Positions 17,179 through 26,655 are shown, counted from the stretch's first letter. The stretch is DNA of 51,522 bases from Nostoc mirabile CHAB5784 (GCF_020829645.1 NZ_JAIVFS010000057.1:1-51522); one strand, 5' to 3'. Translations and numbers: made by a program. Notes: generated by a model from the sequence alone, not told the origin.

Positions 17179-18183
17179 ATGATCGAAGTTGAGCATCTAA
17201 GTAAAATATACGGTTCCACCCCAGCGATTACTGATGTCACTTTTAGCGTCGAACCTGGGGAAATTTTAGGGTTGTTGGGTCCCAATGGCGCTGGTAAAAC
17301 CACAACCATGCGGATTCTGGCTGGTTATTTACCGGCAACCAATGGAAATGCCCGGATTGCTGGCTATGATGTCCATGAAAATTCCCTAGCTGTACGCCAA
17401 CGCATTGGTTATTTACCAGAAACACCGCCGTTATATCCAGACATGACGGTGGAGGGATTTTTGCATTTTGTCGCCCGAATTAAGGGAGTATCAGCAGGCG
17501 ATCGCCCCAACAAGGTAACAGCCGCTATCGAACGCTGCAACTTAGAAGATAAGCGGCGGGTGATTATTCGCAAACTCTCTAAAGGATACCGCCAAAGGGT
17601 AGGAATTGCTCAAGCGATCGTCCACGATCCACCAGCGATCATTTTAGATGAACCCACCGTTGGACTCGATCCCCGACAAATAATTGAGGTGCGGAATTTA
17701 ATTAAAAGTCTCGCTGGTACTCACACAATTATTCTTTCCACGCACATTCTGCCAGAAGTGAGCATGACTTGTAGCCGCGTCGCCATCATCAATCGCGGTA
17801 AAGTTGTGGCAACTAATACACCAGAAAACCTGATGACTCAGTTGACAGGTGGTTCAGGGTATGAAGTGGAAATAGAAGGAGAAGCTGCCCTAGCGAAACA
17901 GGTATTGCAAAAAGTCGCGGGTGTGAGTTTGATAGAATCAATTCCGACAGCCGGAGGTCATCAACCCCAGGCAAATCGCGCTTACCTGCGGGTAATATCG
18001 CAACCGGGAAAAGAACCAGGAAAGGATATTGCCACAACATTAGTGCGTGCAGGATTTGGTTTACATGAACTGCGGCGAGTTAATGCAACCTTAGAAGATG
18101 TGTTCTTGCAACTGACCACAGAAGAGAAAAATTTCGATACTGAGGTAGACTTAGCAGCAGACAACGAAGGAGAGGCAGTGTAA
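17179..18183 (+). CDS. ABC transporter ATPase, GldA-like
   Basis: 334 residues. Walker A GPNGAGKTT at about 34-42, signature LSKGYRQR, Walker B AIILDEPTVGLD, switch His in LSTHILPE. A C-terminal extension of about 100 residues follows, as in GldA/CcmA-type exporter ATPases. It should energise the permease encoded immediately downstream (TAA touches the next ATG). With the GldG-like and DUF4340 genes it forms a four-gene set. The operon resembles the Bacteroidetes gldA-gldF-gldG group, but gliding is not implied. Confidence 0.88.
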   Translation: MIEVEHLSKIYGSTPAITDVTFSVEPGEILGLLGPNGAGKTTTMRILAGYLPATNGNARIAGYDVHENSLAVRQRIGYLPETPPLYPDMTVEGFLHFVARIKGVSAGDRPNKVTAAIERCNLEDKRRVIIRKLSKGYRQRVGIAQAIVHDPPAIILDEPTVGLDPRQIIEVRNLIKSLAGTHTIILSTHILPEVSMTCSRVAIINRGKVVATNTPENLMTQLTGGSGYEVEIEGEAALAKQVLQKVAGVSLIESIPTAGGHQPQANRAYLRVISQPGKEPGKDIATTLVRAGFGLHELRRVNATLEDVFLQLTTEEKNFDTEVDLAADNEGEAV

Positions 18184-18996
18184 ATGGGTGTAGTGCTGAG
18201 TAATATTATTGCCATTTATCGCCGAGAGTTACAGAGTTATTTTGTATCACCTTTGGCTTATGCGATCGCAGGCATATTTTGGTTAATTGCGGGGTTATTC
18301 TTGGTGATGATTTTGCTAGGGCCAGATGGCATTTTGGTAGGAGTTGCGGCAATAGATGCACAAGGGCAACAACTCGGAGTGCCAGTACCGCCGATAGATG
18401 TCCCCTACGAATTTATCCGGGCATTCTTGGATCGCATGGGGTGGCTATTGTTATTTATCCTGCCAATTCTCTCGATGGGACTCTATGCCGAAGAACGGAA
18501 GCGGGGCACTTTAGAATTATTAACCACCTCACCAATCACCAATTGGGCGGTAGCTTTAGGTAAGTTATTGGGCGTGCTAACATTTTTTACCACAATGGTT
18601 CTACCCATGCTAGTGTTTGAAGCGATCGCAATCAGTGGATCAAATCCCCCAATGGCGCTCTCAATTCCCTTACTGGGTCATTTTGGATTAATCTTGCTAG
18701 CAGCAGCAATTTTATCTTTAGGAATGTTTATTTCTTCATTAACAGACAGCACAATTCTGTCTGCCGTTTTCACCTTTGCAGTAATTTTATTATTGTTATT
18801 GATTGATTTAATCGCCAAAATTGTCCCTGGCCCCGTGGGCGAAGCATTAGGTTATCTGTCATTGCTGAAACATTACGACACCTTAATTCAAGGCATTTTT
18901 GATACCAGCGCCTTAATTTTATTTGCCAGTTACATTTTTTTGGGCATCTTTCTCACAGCTCAATCAATTGATGCACTGCGCTTTCAAAGGCAATAG
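18184..18996 (+). CDS. ABC-2 permease, GldF-like
   Basis: 270 residues with six hydrophobic segments (for example AIAGIFWLIAGLFLVMILL near the N-terminus and LILFASYIFLGIFL near the end). A cytoplasmic block EERKRGTLELLTTSPI is diagnostic of ABC-2 permeases. The ATG follows the ATPase stop codon with no gap, so the two are translationally coupled. The substrate is unknown. Confidence 0.88.
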   Translation: MGVVLSNIIAIYRRELQSYFVSPLAYAIAGIFWLIAGLFLVMILLGPDGILVGVAAIDAQGQQLGVPVPPIDVPYEFIRAFLDRMGWLLLFILPILSMGLYAEERKRGTLELLTTSPITNWAVALGKLLGVLTFFTTMVLPMLVFEAIAISGSNPPMALSIPLLGHFGLILLAAAILSLGMFISSLTDSTILSAVFTFAVILLLLLIDLIAKIVPGPVGEALGYLSLLKHYDTLIQGIFDTSALILFASYIFLGIFLTAQSIDALRFQRQ

Positions 18997-18998
18997 TT

Positions 18999-19033
18999 AT
19001 TTGTCATTTGTCATTTGTCATTGGTCATTGGTC
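18999..19033. repeat. TTTGTCA-type heptamer array, left border of insert
   Basis: About four to five copies of TCATTTG / TCATTGG. An inverted counterpart (CAAATGA) lies at 19465-19500. Together they bracket the four-helix-bundle gene. Confidence 0.7.
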
Positions 19034-19104
19034 AAAAAATAGTGACACTTAAAAATATATGGACGAAAATTGAGTGACTAAAAATCAGCAAGACAACTCA
19101 ATAA

Positions 19105-19476
19105 ATGGCAACAAAGCGTTTCCAAGAATTACAGGTTTATAAATTATCAGAACAATTAGCAGATAACATTTGGAAAATTGTTGAAGGATGGAATTTTTTT
19201 GCAGATACAATTGGTAAACAGATTGTACGTTCAGCCGATAGTATCGGTGCCAATATAGCGGAAGGTCTAGGAAGAGGTAGTTTTTAAGAAAATAGACGTT
19301 TTATAAAAATAGCTAGAGGCTCTTTGAATGAAACTCAACATTGGTTAAGACGAGCTTACACTCGTAACCTTTTAACTACCGAACAGATAAATGCAACCAA
19401 AACAATCATTAACGAACTAGCGCCAAAACTAAACTCCTATTTAAACTCAATTGGCAATGTACCAGATGACCAATGA
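19105..19476 (+). pseudogene. Four-helix-bundle (S23/IVP-type) protein with an internal stop
   Basis: The frame starts ATG AFATKR-like: MATKRFQELQVYKLSEQLAD, then ADTIGKQIVRSADSIGANIAEGLGRGSF. A TAA lies at 19285-19287. The same frame continues past it for another 62 codons with family-typical sequence (ENRRFIKIARGSLNETQHWLRRAY) to a TGA at 19474. A single base change in a CAA codon would explain the stop. The family is found as 23S rRNA intervening-sequence proteins and as accessory proteins of retroelements. It splits the ABC operon between permease and GldG-like genes and is bordered by inverted heptamer arrays. Confidence 0.8.
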
Positions 19477-19505
19477 CAAATGACAAATGACAAATGACAA
19501 ATCAC

Positions 19506-21161
19506 ATGAAGATAGTTGCAAAAAAGAAACTGTGGAAATATCTGTTTTGGTTGGGGCCGTTCCTAATTGCTGTCGGCTTAACAGTTGCGTTAGTCTCTGA
19601 ACAGTGGGGACTAATTCCATTAGTATTTCTGATTACAGGAATTGTCATCACTGCGTTGGGGATAATATGGCAAAGCTACCAAACTAACTGGTGGAAGCGT
19701 CGTTCTACCCAAGCTGGTACTAATGCTTTAGTGGCAACTCTGGCAGTGTTAGCAATTTTAGGATTGATTAACTTTTTGGGAACTCGCTACCACTTGCGGG
19801 CAGACTTAACAGAAACTCAATTATTTACCCTTGCGCCCCAGTCACGGGAACTGGTGAGGGTTTTACCACAGCCAGTTAAGGTGTGGGTGTTTGATATTAA
19901 CCAGAATCCCCAAGACCGAGAATTACTAGACAATTATCAACGCCAAAGCTCAAAATTTAAATATGAGTACATTGACCCCCAAACTAGACCAGGACTTGCA
20001 GAAAAGTTTGGCGTCAAAGATTACGGAGAAGTTTATTTAGAATCTGGCGATAAACGGCAATTAGTGCAAACGGTAAATGAAAATGAGCGCTTGTCAGAAA
20101 TCAGATTAACTAGTCGCCTGCAACAACTAACAAGTTCAACCACAGCCAAAGTTTACTTACTCCAAGGTCATGGCGAACGCCAACTTTCACCTGGTAAAGA
20201 TGCAATATCACAAGCAGTTCAGGGATTAGGAGATAAAAGTTTTACAACATCACCCCTGAATTTAGGAGAAACTTCTAAAGTTCCTCAAGATGCTGCTGTA
20301 GTGATAGTAGCTGGCCCCAAGCGAGGGCTGTTTGAAGGCGAAGTCAAAGCTTTGCAAGAATATCTTAATCGCGGTGGTAACTTACTGCTGATGATTGATC
20401 CTAATACTGATCCCAAACTTAACAGCTTGCTACAAGAGTGGGGTGTTCGTCTGGATAATCGTTTAGCAGTCGATGTCTCTGGCGGAAGCGTGGGACTTGG
20501 CCCTGCTACGCCCTTAGTCACAGAATACGGACAACATCCGATTACCAAAGATTTCGATAACGGTAATTCTTTTTATCGGATTGCCCGACCACTGGAAATT
20601 ACCTCTGTACCTGGTGTCGAAGCTACTCCTCTGCTGCGAACCAAACCCTACCCCAACAGTTGGGCAGAAAGCGACCTCCAAAGCGAGAAATTGGAGTTTA
20701 ATGCAGATAAAGACCTCAAAGGGCCTCTAACCTTGGGCGTTGCCTTAACCAGAAAACAAACACCCAAATCTGCTTCCACTCCCCAACCTGCACCGACACC
20801 TTCACCTCTACCATCACCAACCACTCAAAGCAAGGCTTCCCCTGCTCCCTCTGTTCCCTCTGCTCCCTCTGCTCCCTCATCTCAAACAGCCACCGAGTCC
20901 CGTTTAGTGGTTTTAGGAAATTCCGATTTCGCCACCGATGGCTTGTTTCAACAGCAATTAAATGGAGATGTATTCCTCAACTCAGTTACTTGGCTGAGTC
21001 AACAGGAGAAGCAACCCCTTTCCATTCGCCCCAAAGAACCGAAAAACCGTCGGATAACCTTGACAACCACACAAGGTAATCTTTTAATATTGTCATCTCT
21101 GTTGCTTTTACCTTTAATTGGGTTTGCGATCGCAGTTATTATTTGGTGGAAACGAAGGTAA
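19506..21161 (+). CDS. GldG-like ABC transporter auxiliary protein
   Basis: 551 residues from the ATG at 19506; the ATG at 19494 lies inside the heptamer array and would add only MTNH. Two N-terminal membrane helices (about 12-60), another near 75-90, then a large extracytoplasmic domain (GldG/ABC-type uncharacterised, with KVWVFDINQNPQDRELLDNY and GNLLLMIDPNTDP). A Pro/Ser/Ala-rich linker lies near 430-470, and a C-terminal helix (LILSSLLLLPLIGFAIAVIIWW) precedes KRR. It is the partner of the ATPase and permease upstream. The operon is interrupted by the insert at 18999-19500, which may affect co-transcription. Confidence 0.85.
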   Translation: MKIVAKKKLWKYLFWLGPFLIAVGLTVALVSEQWGLIPLVFLITGIVITALGIIWQSYQTNWWKRRSTQAGTNALVATLAVLAILGLINFLGTRYHLRADLTETQLFTLAPQSRELVRVLPQPVKVWVFDINQNPQDRELLDNYQRQSSKFKYEYIDPQTRPGLAEKFGVKDYGEVYLESGDKRQLVQTVNENERLSEIRLTSRLQQLTSSTTAKVYLLQGHGERQLSPGKDAISQAVQGLGDKSFTTSPLNLGETSKVPQDAAVVIVAGPKRGLFEGEVKALQEYLNRGGNLLLMIDPNTDPKLNSLLQEWGVRLDNRLAVDVSGGSVGLGPATPLVTEYGQHPITKDFDNGNSFYRIARPLEITSVPGVEATPLLRTKPYPNSWAESDLQSEKLEFNADKDLKGPLTLGVALTRKQTPKSASTPQPAPTPSPLPSPTTQSKASPAPSVPSAPSAPSSQTATESRLVVLGNSDFATDGLFQQQLNGDVFLNSVTWLSQQEKQPLSIRPKEPKNRRITLTTTQGNLLILSSLLLLPLIGFAIAVIIWWKRR

Positions 21162-21220
21162 GAAGTGAGTTAGGAGACGCGATTAATCGCGTCTAATGCC
21201 CAATGCCCAATATTTAAAAA

Positions 21221-21847
21221 ATGAAATTGCCGCGAACGACTTTAATTCTGATACTGCTAGCGCTAGGTTTAGGTGGTTTTGTTTACTTCCATGAAATTCG
21301 GGGTGCGACTGTGCGAGAAGAAACCAAGGAGCAAAAGCAGCAAATTTTCTCTTTTGCCGAAGATGATGTGCAGTCTTTAACAATCACGACAAAAAAACTC
21401 ACCCTGAATCTGGAACGTAACCCTGAATCTAGTAGTAACCCCAAGTGGTTAATCAAATCTCCGATATCGGGCCCAGCAAATGATGCTATTGTTTCTTATT
21501 TAATAGATTTGTTAGTCAAAGGTAATAGCGATCGCACTCTCTCAACTCCAGCAAAAGAGCTTGGAGAATTTGCCTTAGATCAACCCCAAGCAACTATCAA
21601 TATCACCCTGAAAAACCGACAAAGGCATCAGTTGATTTTGGGTAAATCTAACTTTAATGGTCGTTTCTTGTATGCTCAAGCTGACCCGACTGCTAAACCC
21701 GATGGAAATATAAATGTACTGTTGGTATCTACAGATTTTGCAAATGCCGTAAATCGGGAACTATCAGAGTGGAAACAACCTGTAGATAATAGTCAGAAAC
21801 TTCCTCCACTCACGATTCCTAAACCGACTCCGACAAACAGCAAATAA
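21221..21847 (+). CDS. DUF4340 membrane-anchored protein
   Basis: 208 residues. One N-terminal helix (TLILILLALGLGGFVYF), then a soluble domain typical of DUF4340 (FAEDDVQSLTITTKKLTLNLER, WLIKSPISGPANDAIVSYLIDLL, TINITLKNRQRHQLILGKSNFNGRF). DUF4340 proteins usually follow the GldG-like gene of this exporter type, as here, so it is probably the fourth component. A perfect palindrome (AGACGCGATTAATCGCGTCT) lies in the 60-bp gap before it. Confidence 0.85.
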   Translation: MKLPRTTLILILLALGLGGFVYFHEIRGATVREETKEQKQQIFSFAEDDVQSLTITTKKLTLNLERNPESSSNPKWLIKSPISGPANDAIVSYLIDLLVKGNSDRTLSTPAKELGEFALDQPQATINITLKNRQRHQLILGKSNFNGRFLYAQADPTAKPDGNINVLLVSTDFANAVNRELSEWKQPVDNSQKLPPLTIPKPTPTNSK

Positions 21848-21873
21848 TTAATTCAAAATCTGGCGATATTATT

Positions 21874-22728
21874 ATGACAAATCCGACAGCAACATTGCTG
21901 ATTTCTTGCCCCGATCAACGGGGACTGGTAGCGAAATTTGCCAATTTCATCTATTCTAATGGTGGTAATATTATCCATGCAGATCAGCATACAGATTTTG
22001 CTGCTGGGTTATTCCTTACCCGGATTGAATGGCAGTTAGATGGGTTCAATTTGCCACGAGAGTTTATTGCCCCTGCATTTAATGCGATCGCACAACCTTT
22101 AGACGCTAAGTGGGAAATACGTTTTTCTGATACAGTACCACGCATTGCTATTTGGGTAAGTCGCCAAGATCATTGTCTATTTGACTTAATTTGGCGACAA
22201 CGTGCTAAAGAATTTATTGCTGAAATTCCTTTAATAATTAGTAACCATTCTAATTTAAAGGTAGTAGCGGAGCAGTTTAATATCGACTTCCAGCATATTC
22301 TCATCAATAAAGATAATAAATCAGAACAAGAAGCCCAACAACTAGAATTACTGCGCCAGTACAAAATAGATTTAGTTGTATTGGCGAAATATATGCAGAT
22401 TGTTAGTGCAGATTTTATTAGTCAATTTCCGCAGATTATTAATATACATCATTCCTTTTTACCAGCTTTTATCGGAGCAAACCCTTATCACCGAGCTTTT
22501 GAACGGGGTGTGAAAATTATTGGTGCAACGGCTCATTATGCCACTGCTGATTTAGATGCAGGCCCAATTATTGAACAGGATGTAGTGCGAGTTAGCCACC
22601 GTGATGAAGTTGATGATTTGGTGAGAAAAGGCAAAGATTTGGAGAGAGTTGTATTAGCAAGAGCGGTGCGATCGCACTTGCAAAATCGTGTATTGGTATA
22701 TGGTAATAGAACAGTAGTCTTTGAGTAA
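21874..22728 (+). CDS. purU: Formyltetrahydrofolate deformylase
   Basis: 284 residues. An N-terminal ACT domain (residues 5-85, LISCPDQRGLVAKFANFIY) is followed by a formyl-transferase-fold hydrolase with IINIHHSFLPAF (catalytic Asn and His) and DLDAGPIIEQD (catalytic Asp). It hydrolyses 10-formyl-THF to THF and formate, balancing one-carbon pools. It begins 26 bp after the DUF4340 stop, so it may be co-transcribed with the ABC operon, although the functions seem unrelated. Full length and intact. Confidence 0.93.
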   Translation: MTNPTATLLISCPDQRGLVAKFANFIYSNGGNIIHADQHTDFAAGLFLTRIEWQLDGFNLPREFIAPAFNAIAQPLDAKWEIRFSDTVPRIAIWVSRQDHCLFDLIWRQRAKEFIAEIPLIISNHSNLKVVAEQFNIDFQHILINKDNKSEQEAQQLELLRQYKIDLVVLAKYMQIVSADFISQFPQIINIHHSFLPAFIGANPYHRAFERGVKIIGATAHYATADLDAGPIIEQDVVRVSHRDEVDDLVRKGKDLERVVLARAVRSHLQNRVLVYGNRTVVFE

Positions 22729-22765
22729 ACGATGCTCAAGCCACTGGAAGTAAAAGCTATACAAA

Positions 22766-22787
22766 AAAGTCCACCTACGCGGACTTT
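22766..22787 (+). terminator. Hairpin after purU
   Basis: 7-bp stem AAAGTCC / GGACTTT with an 8-base loop. No proper U-tract follows, so terminator function is tentative. The rest of 22729-23474 holds the MITE at 22841 and no gene I can support. Confidence 0.4.
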
Positions 22788-22840
22788 ACAAAAATACTTA
22801 TTTCAAGAATTGCCGTAGCTGTTTTAGTTAGCTAAAATAC

Positions 22841-22950
22841 AATACGGTTCAGTTAAGGCTAAAACCTTTTAGCAAAGTCAAGTTTTTTAACGAACCACAG
22901 AGGCGCAGAGGGCACTGAGAGAAGAAATAAATGCTTAACTGAACTGTATT
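22841..22950. mobile_element. MITE-like element, AATACGGTTCAGTTAA ends
   Basis: 110 bp bounded by inverted AATACGGTTCAGTTAA / TTAACTGAACTGTATT. AGCTAAAATA occurs directly outside both ends (22830 and 22952), a likely 10-bp target duplication. A related, larger member with another element nested inside lies at 34787-35160. Confidence 0.7.
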
Positions 22951-23474
22951 GAGCTAAAATAACCTCTGTCTTATCTTTCGATTCATCTCTGATTTTAAAG
23001 TAGTAATAAAGATTACCAACAGTTAGGTCTGATGCCTGTTGCAAATTAGATGTAACTAATATTTTATAACCAGTAATTCAAGCCTGTGCATTAATACGCA
23101 AGTAAGCAAAAAATTTATAGCTTGAACAAATTTAAAACACTATCTACTACCTATTAGTCAATCCAGGGAGATCCAGCCACCATTGGTCATTGAAAGATAA
23201 TTTTCAGTTACAAGCACACAAGGAACTTGGCTAGTTTGCGGTGCGAAACCCAAAAGCTCTACAGTAATTGAGATAGGGCAAAATGCAGTTAATCACAAGG
23301 CTTAATTACTATTGAAAAGATATCACCTTGATCAATATAAGTGCTGAATCCAGTCATAAAATTTCATATTGACTTATACAAGCGTCTCCAATCCGTAAAG
23401 TTTGCCCATCTCCCTATAGTTTGCGTATGTTTTCAGGCTTAACCAACACAGCGATCGCATGCTTTTTGGATACA

Positions 23475-25088
23475 TCAATTTTTAACAAGGGCTGCGATCG
23501 CAGCTACCAATTTGGCAGGATCGGCTGGTTTAGCAATGTGGAGTTGAAATCCGGCTGTAAAAACCTGTTTTTGTGTCGTTTCTGCGGCGTAAGCAGTTAG
23601 GGCGATCGCGGGAATTTGTCCACCTAAATTGGCGGGCATTGCTCGTAACTTTCTGATCAAAGTGTAACCGTCAACATCTGGCATACCTAAATCGCTTAAC
23701 AGCAAATCTGGCTTTGACTTTATAATTGCAGTCAGTGCTTCACCGGCAGATGCTGCGATCGTCACGATTGCTCCCTGCTGTTCTAATAGAAAAGCCAGAA
23801 ACTCACGGGTATCAGCATTATCATCTACAACTAACAAACGTATTCCTTCTAGTGGAGCATAAAGCATACAGGATGGATAGGAATCGTCTGATACATTGTG
23901 ATTTTCCTTTCCTAATTCCAGATGTTGAAACACGGGTAGGGTAACTGTAAATGTCGCACCTTGCCCTTCTCCTAAGCTCTCTGCCAAAACTGTACCGCCA
24001 TGTAACTCGACAAGTTGGCGCACAATCGCCAAACCAAGTCCTAGCCCACCAAAACTTCGGGTTGTACGACTATCTGCCTGACGGAAATATTCAAATACAT
24101 GTGGCAGAAAGTCAGGACTAATACCTTTACCCGTGTCACTAACTCTCAGTTGTACCTCAGAATTAATCTGTTTTAAGTAGACTTCAACCTGTCCACCGGA
24201 TGGTGTGAATTTAACAGCGTTAGAGAGCAGATTCCAAATAATTTGTTGAATCCGATTACTATCACCCTTCACCTGTCCAATTTCTCTATCCAAATGAAGA
24301 TTAATTTGAATCGACTTTGCTTCTGCTGCCAATTGCACTGTCTCTAAAGCAGCTTCAATAGTAAAAACAAGATTAACAATTTCTAAATTAAGTGCTAGCT
24401 TGCCCTGGAGAATGCGAGAGATATCCAACAAATCTTCAATCAACTGAGCCTGTAATTCAGCATTTCGTTCGATTGTCTCAAGGGCACGCACAGTAGTAGC
24501 TTCGTTTAATGAGCGATTTTTCAGTAGCTTTGCCCAGCCCAAAATTGGATTAAGAGGAGAACGAAGTTCATGAGAGACAATTGCTAAAAATTCATCTTTA
24601 ATTCGGTTTGCTGTCTCAGCAGCTTCTTTCGCCTGTTGACGTTCTTCTGCTATTGCTAGAGCCTGATCGCGGAGGTTTTTATATTCCTGAACTCTGAACG
24701 TTAAATCTGTCAAATCTTCAATTGAAAAGAGAGCATAAAATCTATCTCCATCCAATGCAGACACAGCAGTAACAGTTGTGTGTTGAATGCGGTATTTATC
24801 TTTGGATATAGGTACAGGAATAATATATTTATGCAGTTGAGAAGAAAAAATTGTCGGCGGCCCACCTTGAAAAATTTGGTGCAAACGGCTAGCGTAACGA
24901 GGTTGATTCAGATGAGGAAAATATTCATGAATAGAATTTCCCAAAATCTGACTTCTCGGAATTTTTGTCCATTCCTCTAAGCAGCAGTTCCAGAAGATAA
25001 CAATATAATCTGACTGTAGAACAAAAGCTCCTAAAGGAATTTTATCTAAAAGGCTAAATTTTTCCTGAGCTTGTTCAATTATATTCAT
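23475..25088 (-). CDS. Hybrid sensor histidine kinase (PAS-HisKA-HATPase-REC)
   Basis: 537 residues. PAS-like sensor at about 15-130; HisKA with SHELRSPLNP and phospho-acceptor His173; HATPase_c with N box NLLSNAVKFTP, G1 DTGKG and G2 GGLGLGLAI; receiver domain from 417 with acidic pair VVDDN and phospho-acceptor Asp466 (LLLSDLGMP). No membrane segment, so a cytoplasmic sensor. It is the last gene of a minus-strand set with a CheY-like receiver and CheC, divergent from cheA. Phosphorelay to the stand-alone receiver at 25757 is possible. Confidence 0.9.
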   Translation of the reverse strand: MNIIEQAQEKFSLLDKIPLGAFVLQSDYIVIFWNCCLEEWTKIPRSQILGNSIHEYFPHLNQPRYASRLHQIFQGGPPTIFSSQLHKYIIPVPISKDKYRIQHTTVTAVSALDGDRFYALFSIEDLTDLTFRVQEYKNLRDQALAIAEERQQAKEAAETANRIKDEFLAIVSHELRSPLNPILGWAKLLKNRSLNEATTVRALETIERNAELQAQLIEDLLDISRILQGKLALNLEIVNLVFTIEAALETVQLAAEAKSIQINLHLDREIGQVKGDSNRIQQIIWNLLSNAVKFTPSGGQVEVYLKQINSEVQLRVSDTGKGISPDFLPHVFEYFRQADSRTTRSFGGLGLGLAIVRQLVELHGGTVLAESLGEGQGATFTVTLPVFQHLELGKENHNVSDDSYPSCMLYAPLEGIRLLVVDDNADTREFLAFLLEQQGAIVTIAASAGEALTAIIKSKPDLLLSDLGMPDVDGYTLIRKLRAMPANLGGQIPAIALTAYAAETTQKQVFTAGFQLHIAKPADPAKLVAAIAALVKN

Positions 25089-25141
25089 TGTCTTCTCAAA
25101 ATTTTTTAAGACTTTTTTAACCGATTTTTGCTAATATTATA

Positions 25142-25750
25142 TTATTGGATTATTCCAATTTCGTCATTCATTGCATTGATGAGCGCATCAAAAGTGCCCA
25201 CCAAAAAGATTAAAATAATATCTCCGATAATTTCTAAGCGTTCAATTGTGAAACTGGCTTGTGCCAGTAAGATTTTTGAATCGCTCTCGTATGCAGATAA
25301 TAATAAATTTTCAAGGGTATCTTCTAAATAAACGGGCAATGTGTAGTTTAGATGCTTCTTTAGCACATTACTGAGTGAACCCATTACCCCATTTATAACA
25401 ATGTTACCAATTTCGCTCAGTGTGCCAATTTTCACCGCATCTAGGTCAACCGATCCTGGCTTTTCACCTGTAAGCACTGCAACCAATGTTGATGCACTGT
25501 CAGTTGGAAAAATTAAGCTAGCAGTGCCATAGAAAGAGCCTGTAAAGCGTAGTTTTACAGATGCCAAAGTCTGATCATGAAATCGTGTTGCTAATTCTTG
25601 ATAGGCATCGGCAGCAGTTAACACTTTAACAACCGGAATTTTCAGACGAATGTGAGAGTCTACCATTTCATTAAGTAGACTTGCTGCTCGACCGACTCCA
25701 ATATTAATTAACTCTTGCAGGGCATCCAGTTCTTCTGCTGTCACATTCAT
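25142..25750 (-). CDS. cheC: CheC-type CheY-P phosphatase
   Basis: 202 residues with two copies of the CheC/CheX active-site helix: ELINIGVGRAASLLNEM at 13-29 and LSEIGNIVINGVMGSLSN near 110-127, each with the Glu and Asn needed to dephosphorylate CheY-P. Having both sites is the CheC (not CheX) pattern. It lies seven bases after the receiver gene at 25757, a natural substrate. CheC is less common in cyanobacteria than in Firmicutes and archaea, and no CheD is in the window. Confidence 0.85.
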   Translation of the reverse strand: MNVTAEELDALQELINIGVGRAASLLNEMVDSHIRLKIPVVKVLTAADAYQELATRFHDQTLASVKLRFTGSFYGTASLIFPTDSASTLVAVLTGEKPGSVDLDAVKIGTLSEIGNIVINGVMGSLSNVLKKHLNYTLPVYLEDTLENLLLSAYESDSKILLAQASFTIERLEIIGDIILIFLVGTFDALINAMNDEIGIIQ

Positions 25751-25756
25751 GAAAAC

Positions 25757-26122
25757 TTATTCCTTGGTATTAAGAACTTCCTGGACTGCCTTTCGCAATT
25801 CATTTTCTTTTGGCGGTTTATTAATAAAGTTCACTGCCCCCAAGCTATAACTTTGATTGCGTGCCCCATCTTGGATATCGGCGGAAATGATAATGGTGGG
25901 AATTTTTAATTCTTTATCTTGCATAGCTTTCAGAAATTCAAAGCCATTCATATCTGGCATGAGAAGATCCGCTAATACACAATTTGGTTTATGGTTGTAA
26001 ACCATTTCTAATCCCTCACGCCCATTAGTTGCTTCTATAATTTCATAACCATCGATTTGCAGAAACTTACGGATCATTCTGCGAGAAAAAGCTGCATCAT
26101 CGATAATCAAAACCATTGCCAT
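25757..26122 (-). CDS. CheY-like single-domain response regulator
   Basis: 121 residues, one receiver domain: acidic pair IIDDAAFSR at 6-14, phospho-acceptor in VLADLLMPDMNG (about Asp53), Thr/Ser switch in IIISAD, Lys in FINKPPK. No output domain. First gene of the minus-strand set cheY-like, cheC, hybrid kinase. It could be the output of the CheA encoded divergently at 26788, or of the hybrid kinase. An ATG two codons in is an equally good start. Confidence 0.88.
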   Translation of the reverse strand: MAMVLIIDDAAFSRRMIRKFLQIDGYEIIEATNGREGLEMVYNHKPNCVLADLLMPDMNGFEFLKAMQDKELKIPTIIISADIQDGARNQSYSLGAVNFINKPPKENELRKAVQEVLNTKE

Positions 26123-26334
26123 CAGCTTTGTCCTTTTATGCTTTAACTTAATAATTCTTGATTTAGGCTAATTAGCCTACATTATTAATTAAAATGGATG
26201 AATTCAAGAATAAATAAATATAATTTTACAATTATCAATAATAGTTTCGGAAAAATTCTCAAACTCGCTAAAACTATAATGCTATGCTGGGCAGCTAAAA
26301 TTATTAATAATGGGAACTTTTAAAATTTGTTAAG

Positions 26335-26655
26335 TATTTAAAATCCGAGCTAATTCCAGCTTTCCTATCCGTTGCCAATGCAAAATCCTTGTGTGATGGA
26401 TATAGGTTAGACGGTCGATTTCTCGCAGGCTCATGCCATTAAGATACATTTTGAGGCATACCTGCTTGACATGGTTTGAATAGTACCAAGGTTGTTAGGA
26501 TTTGAGAAACTGACGTTAGCGAACGCGAACAGCGTCTCGTAGAGAAGCGGGGCGGAACGCACGTCGCATTATTTGCACTTGTAACATTCTCTGTCTTGAC
26601 GACGACCATTCTTGAAACTTTGGGTTGAATAGCAACGATAACATTGCCTGTCTTT
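26335..26655 (-). pseudogene. IS1-type transposase (InsA part), decayed
   Basis: Reading leftward from about 26655, a zinc-ribbon piece CYRCYSTQSFKNGRRQ...ECYKCK ends at a stop. A dispersed repeat (about 26510-26570, AGCGTCTCGTAGAGAAGCG) follows. Then comes VKQVCLKMYLNGMSLREIDRLTYIHHTRILHW, the helix-turn-helix of IS1-family InsA in cyanobacteria. There is no catalytic InsB part. The gap 26123-26787 holds nothing else that I can support. Confidence 0.6.

Noticed and set aside
19105..19476. Diversity-generating retroelement accessory protein
   Set aside because: The family resemblance is real, but no reverse transcriptase, template repeat or variable repeat is visible within the window, so a retroelement call is not justified.
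17179..22728. purU as a functional part of the ABC operon
   Set aside because: The 26-bp spacing allows co-transcription, but folate metabolism and a Gld-like exporter have no evident link; treated as chance proximity.
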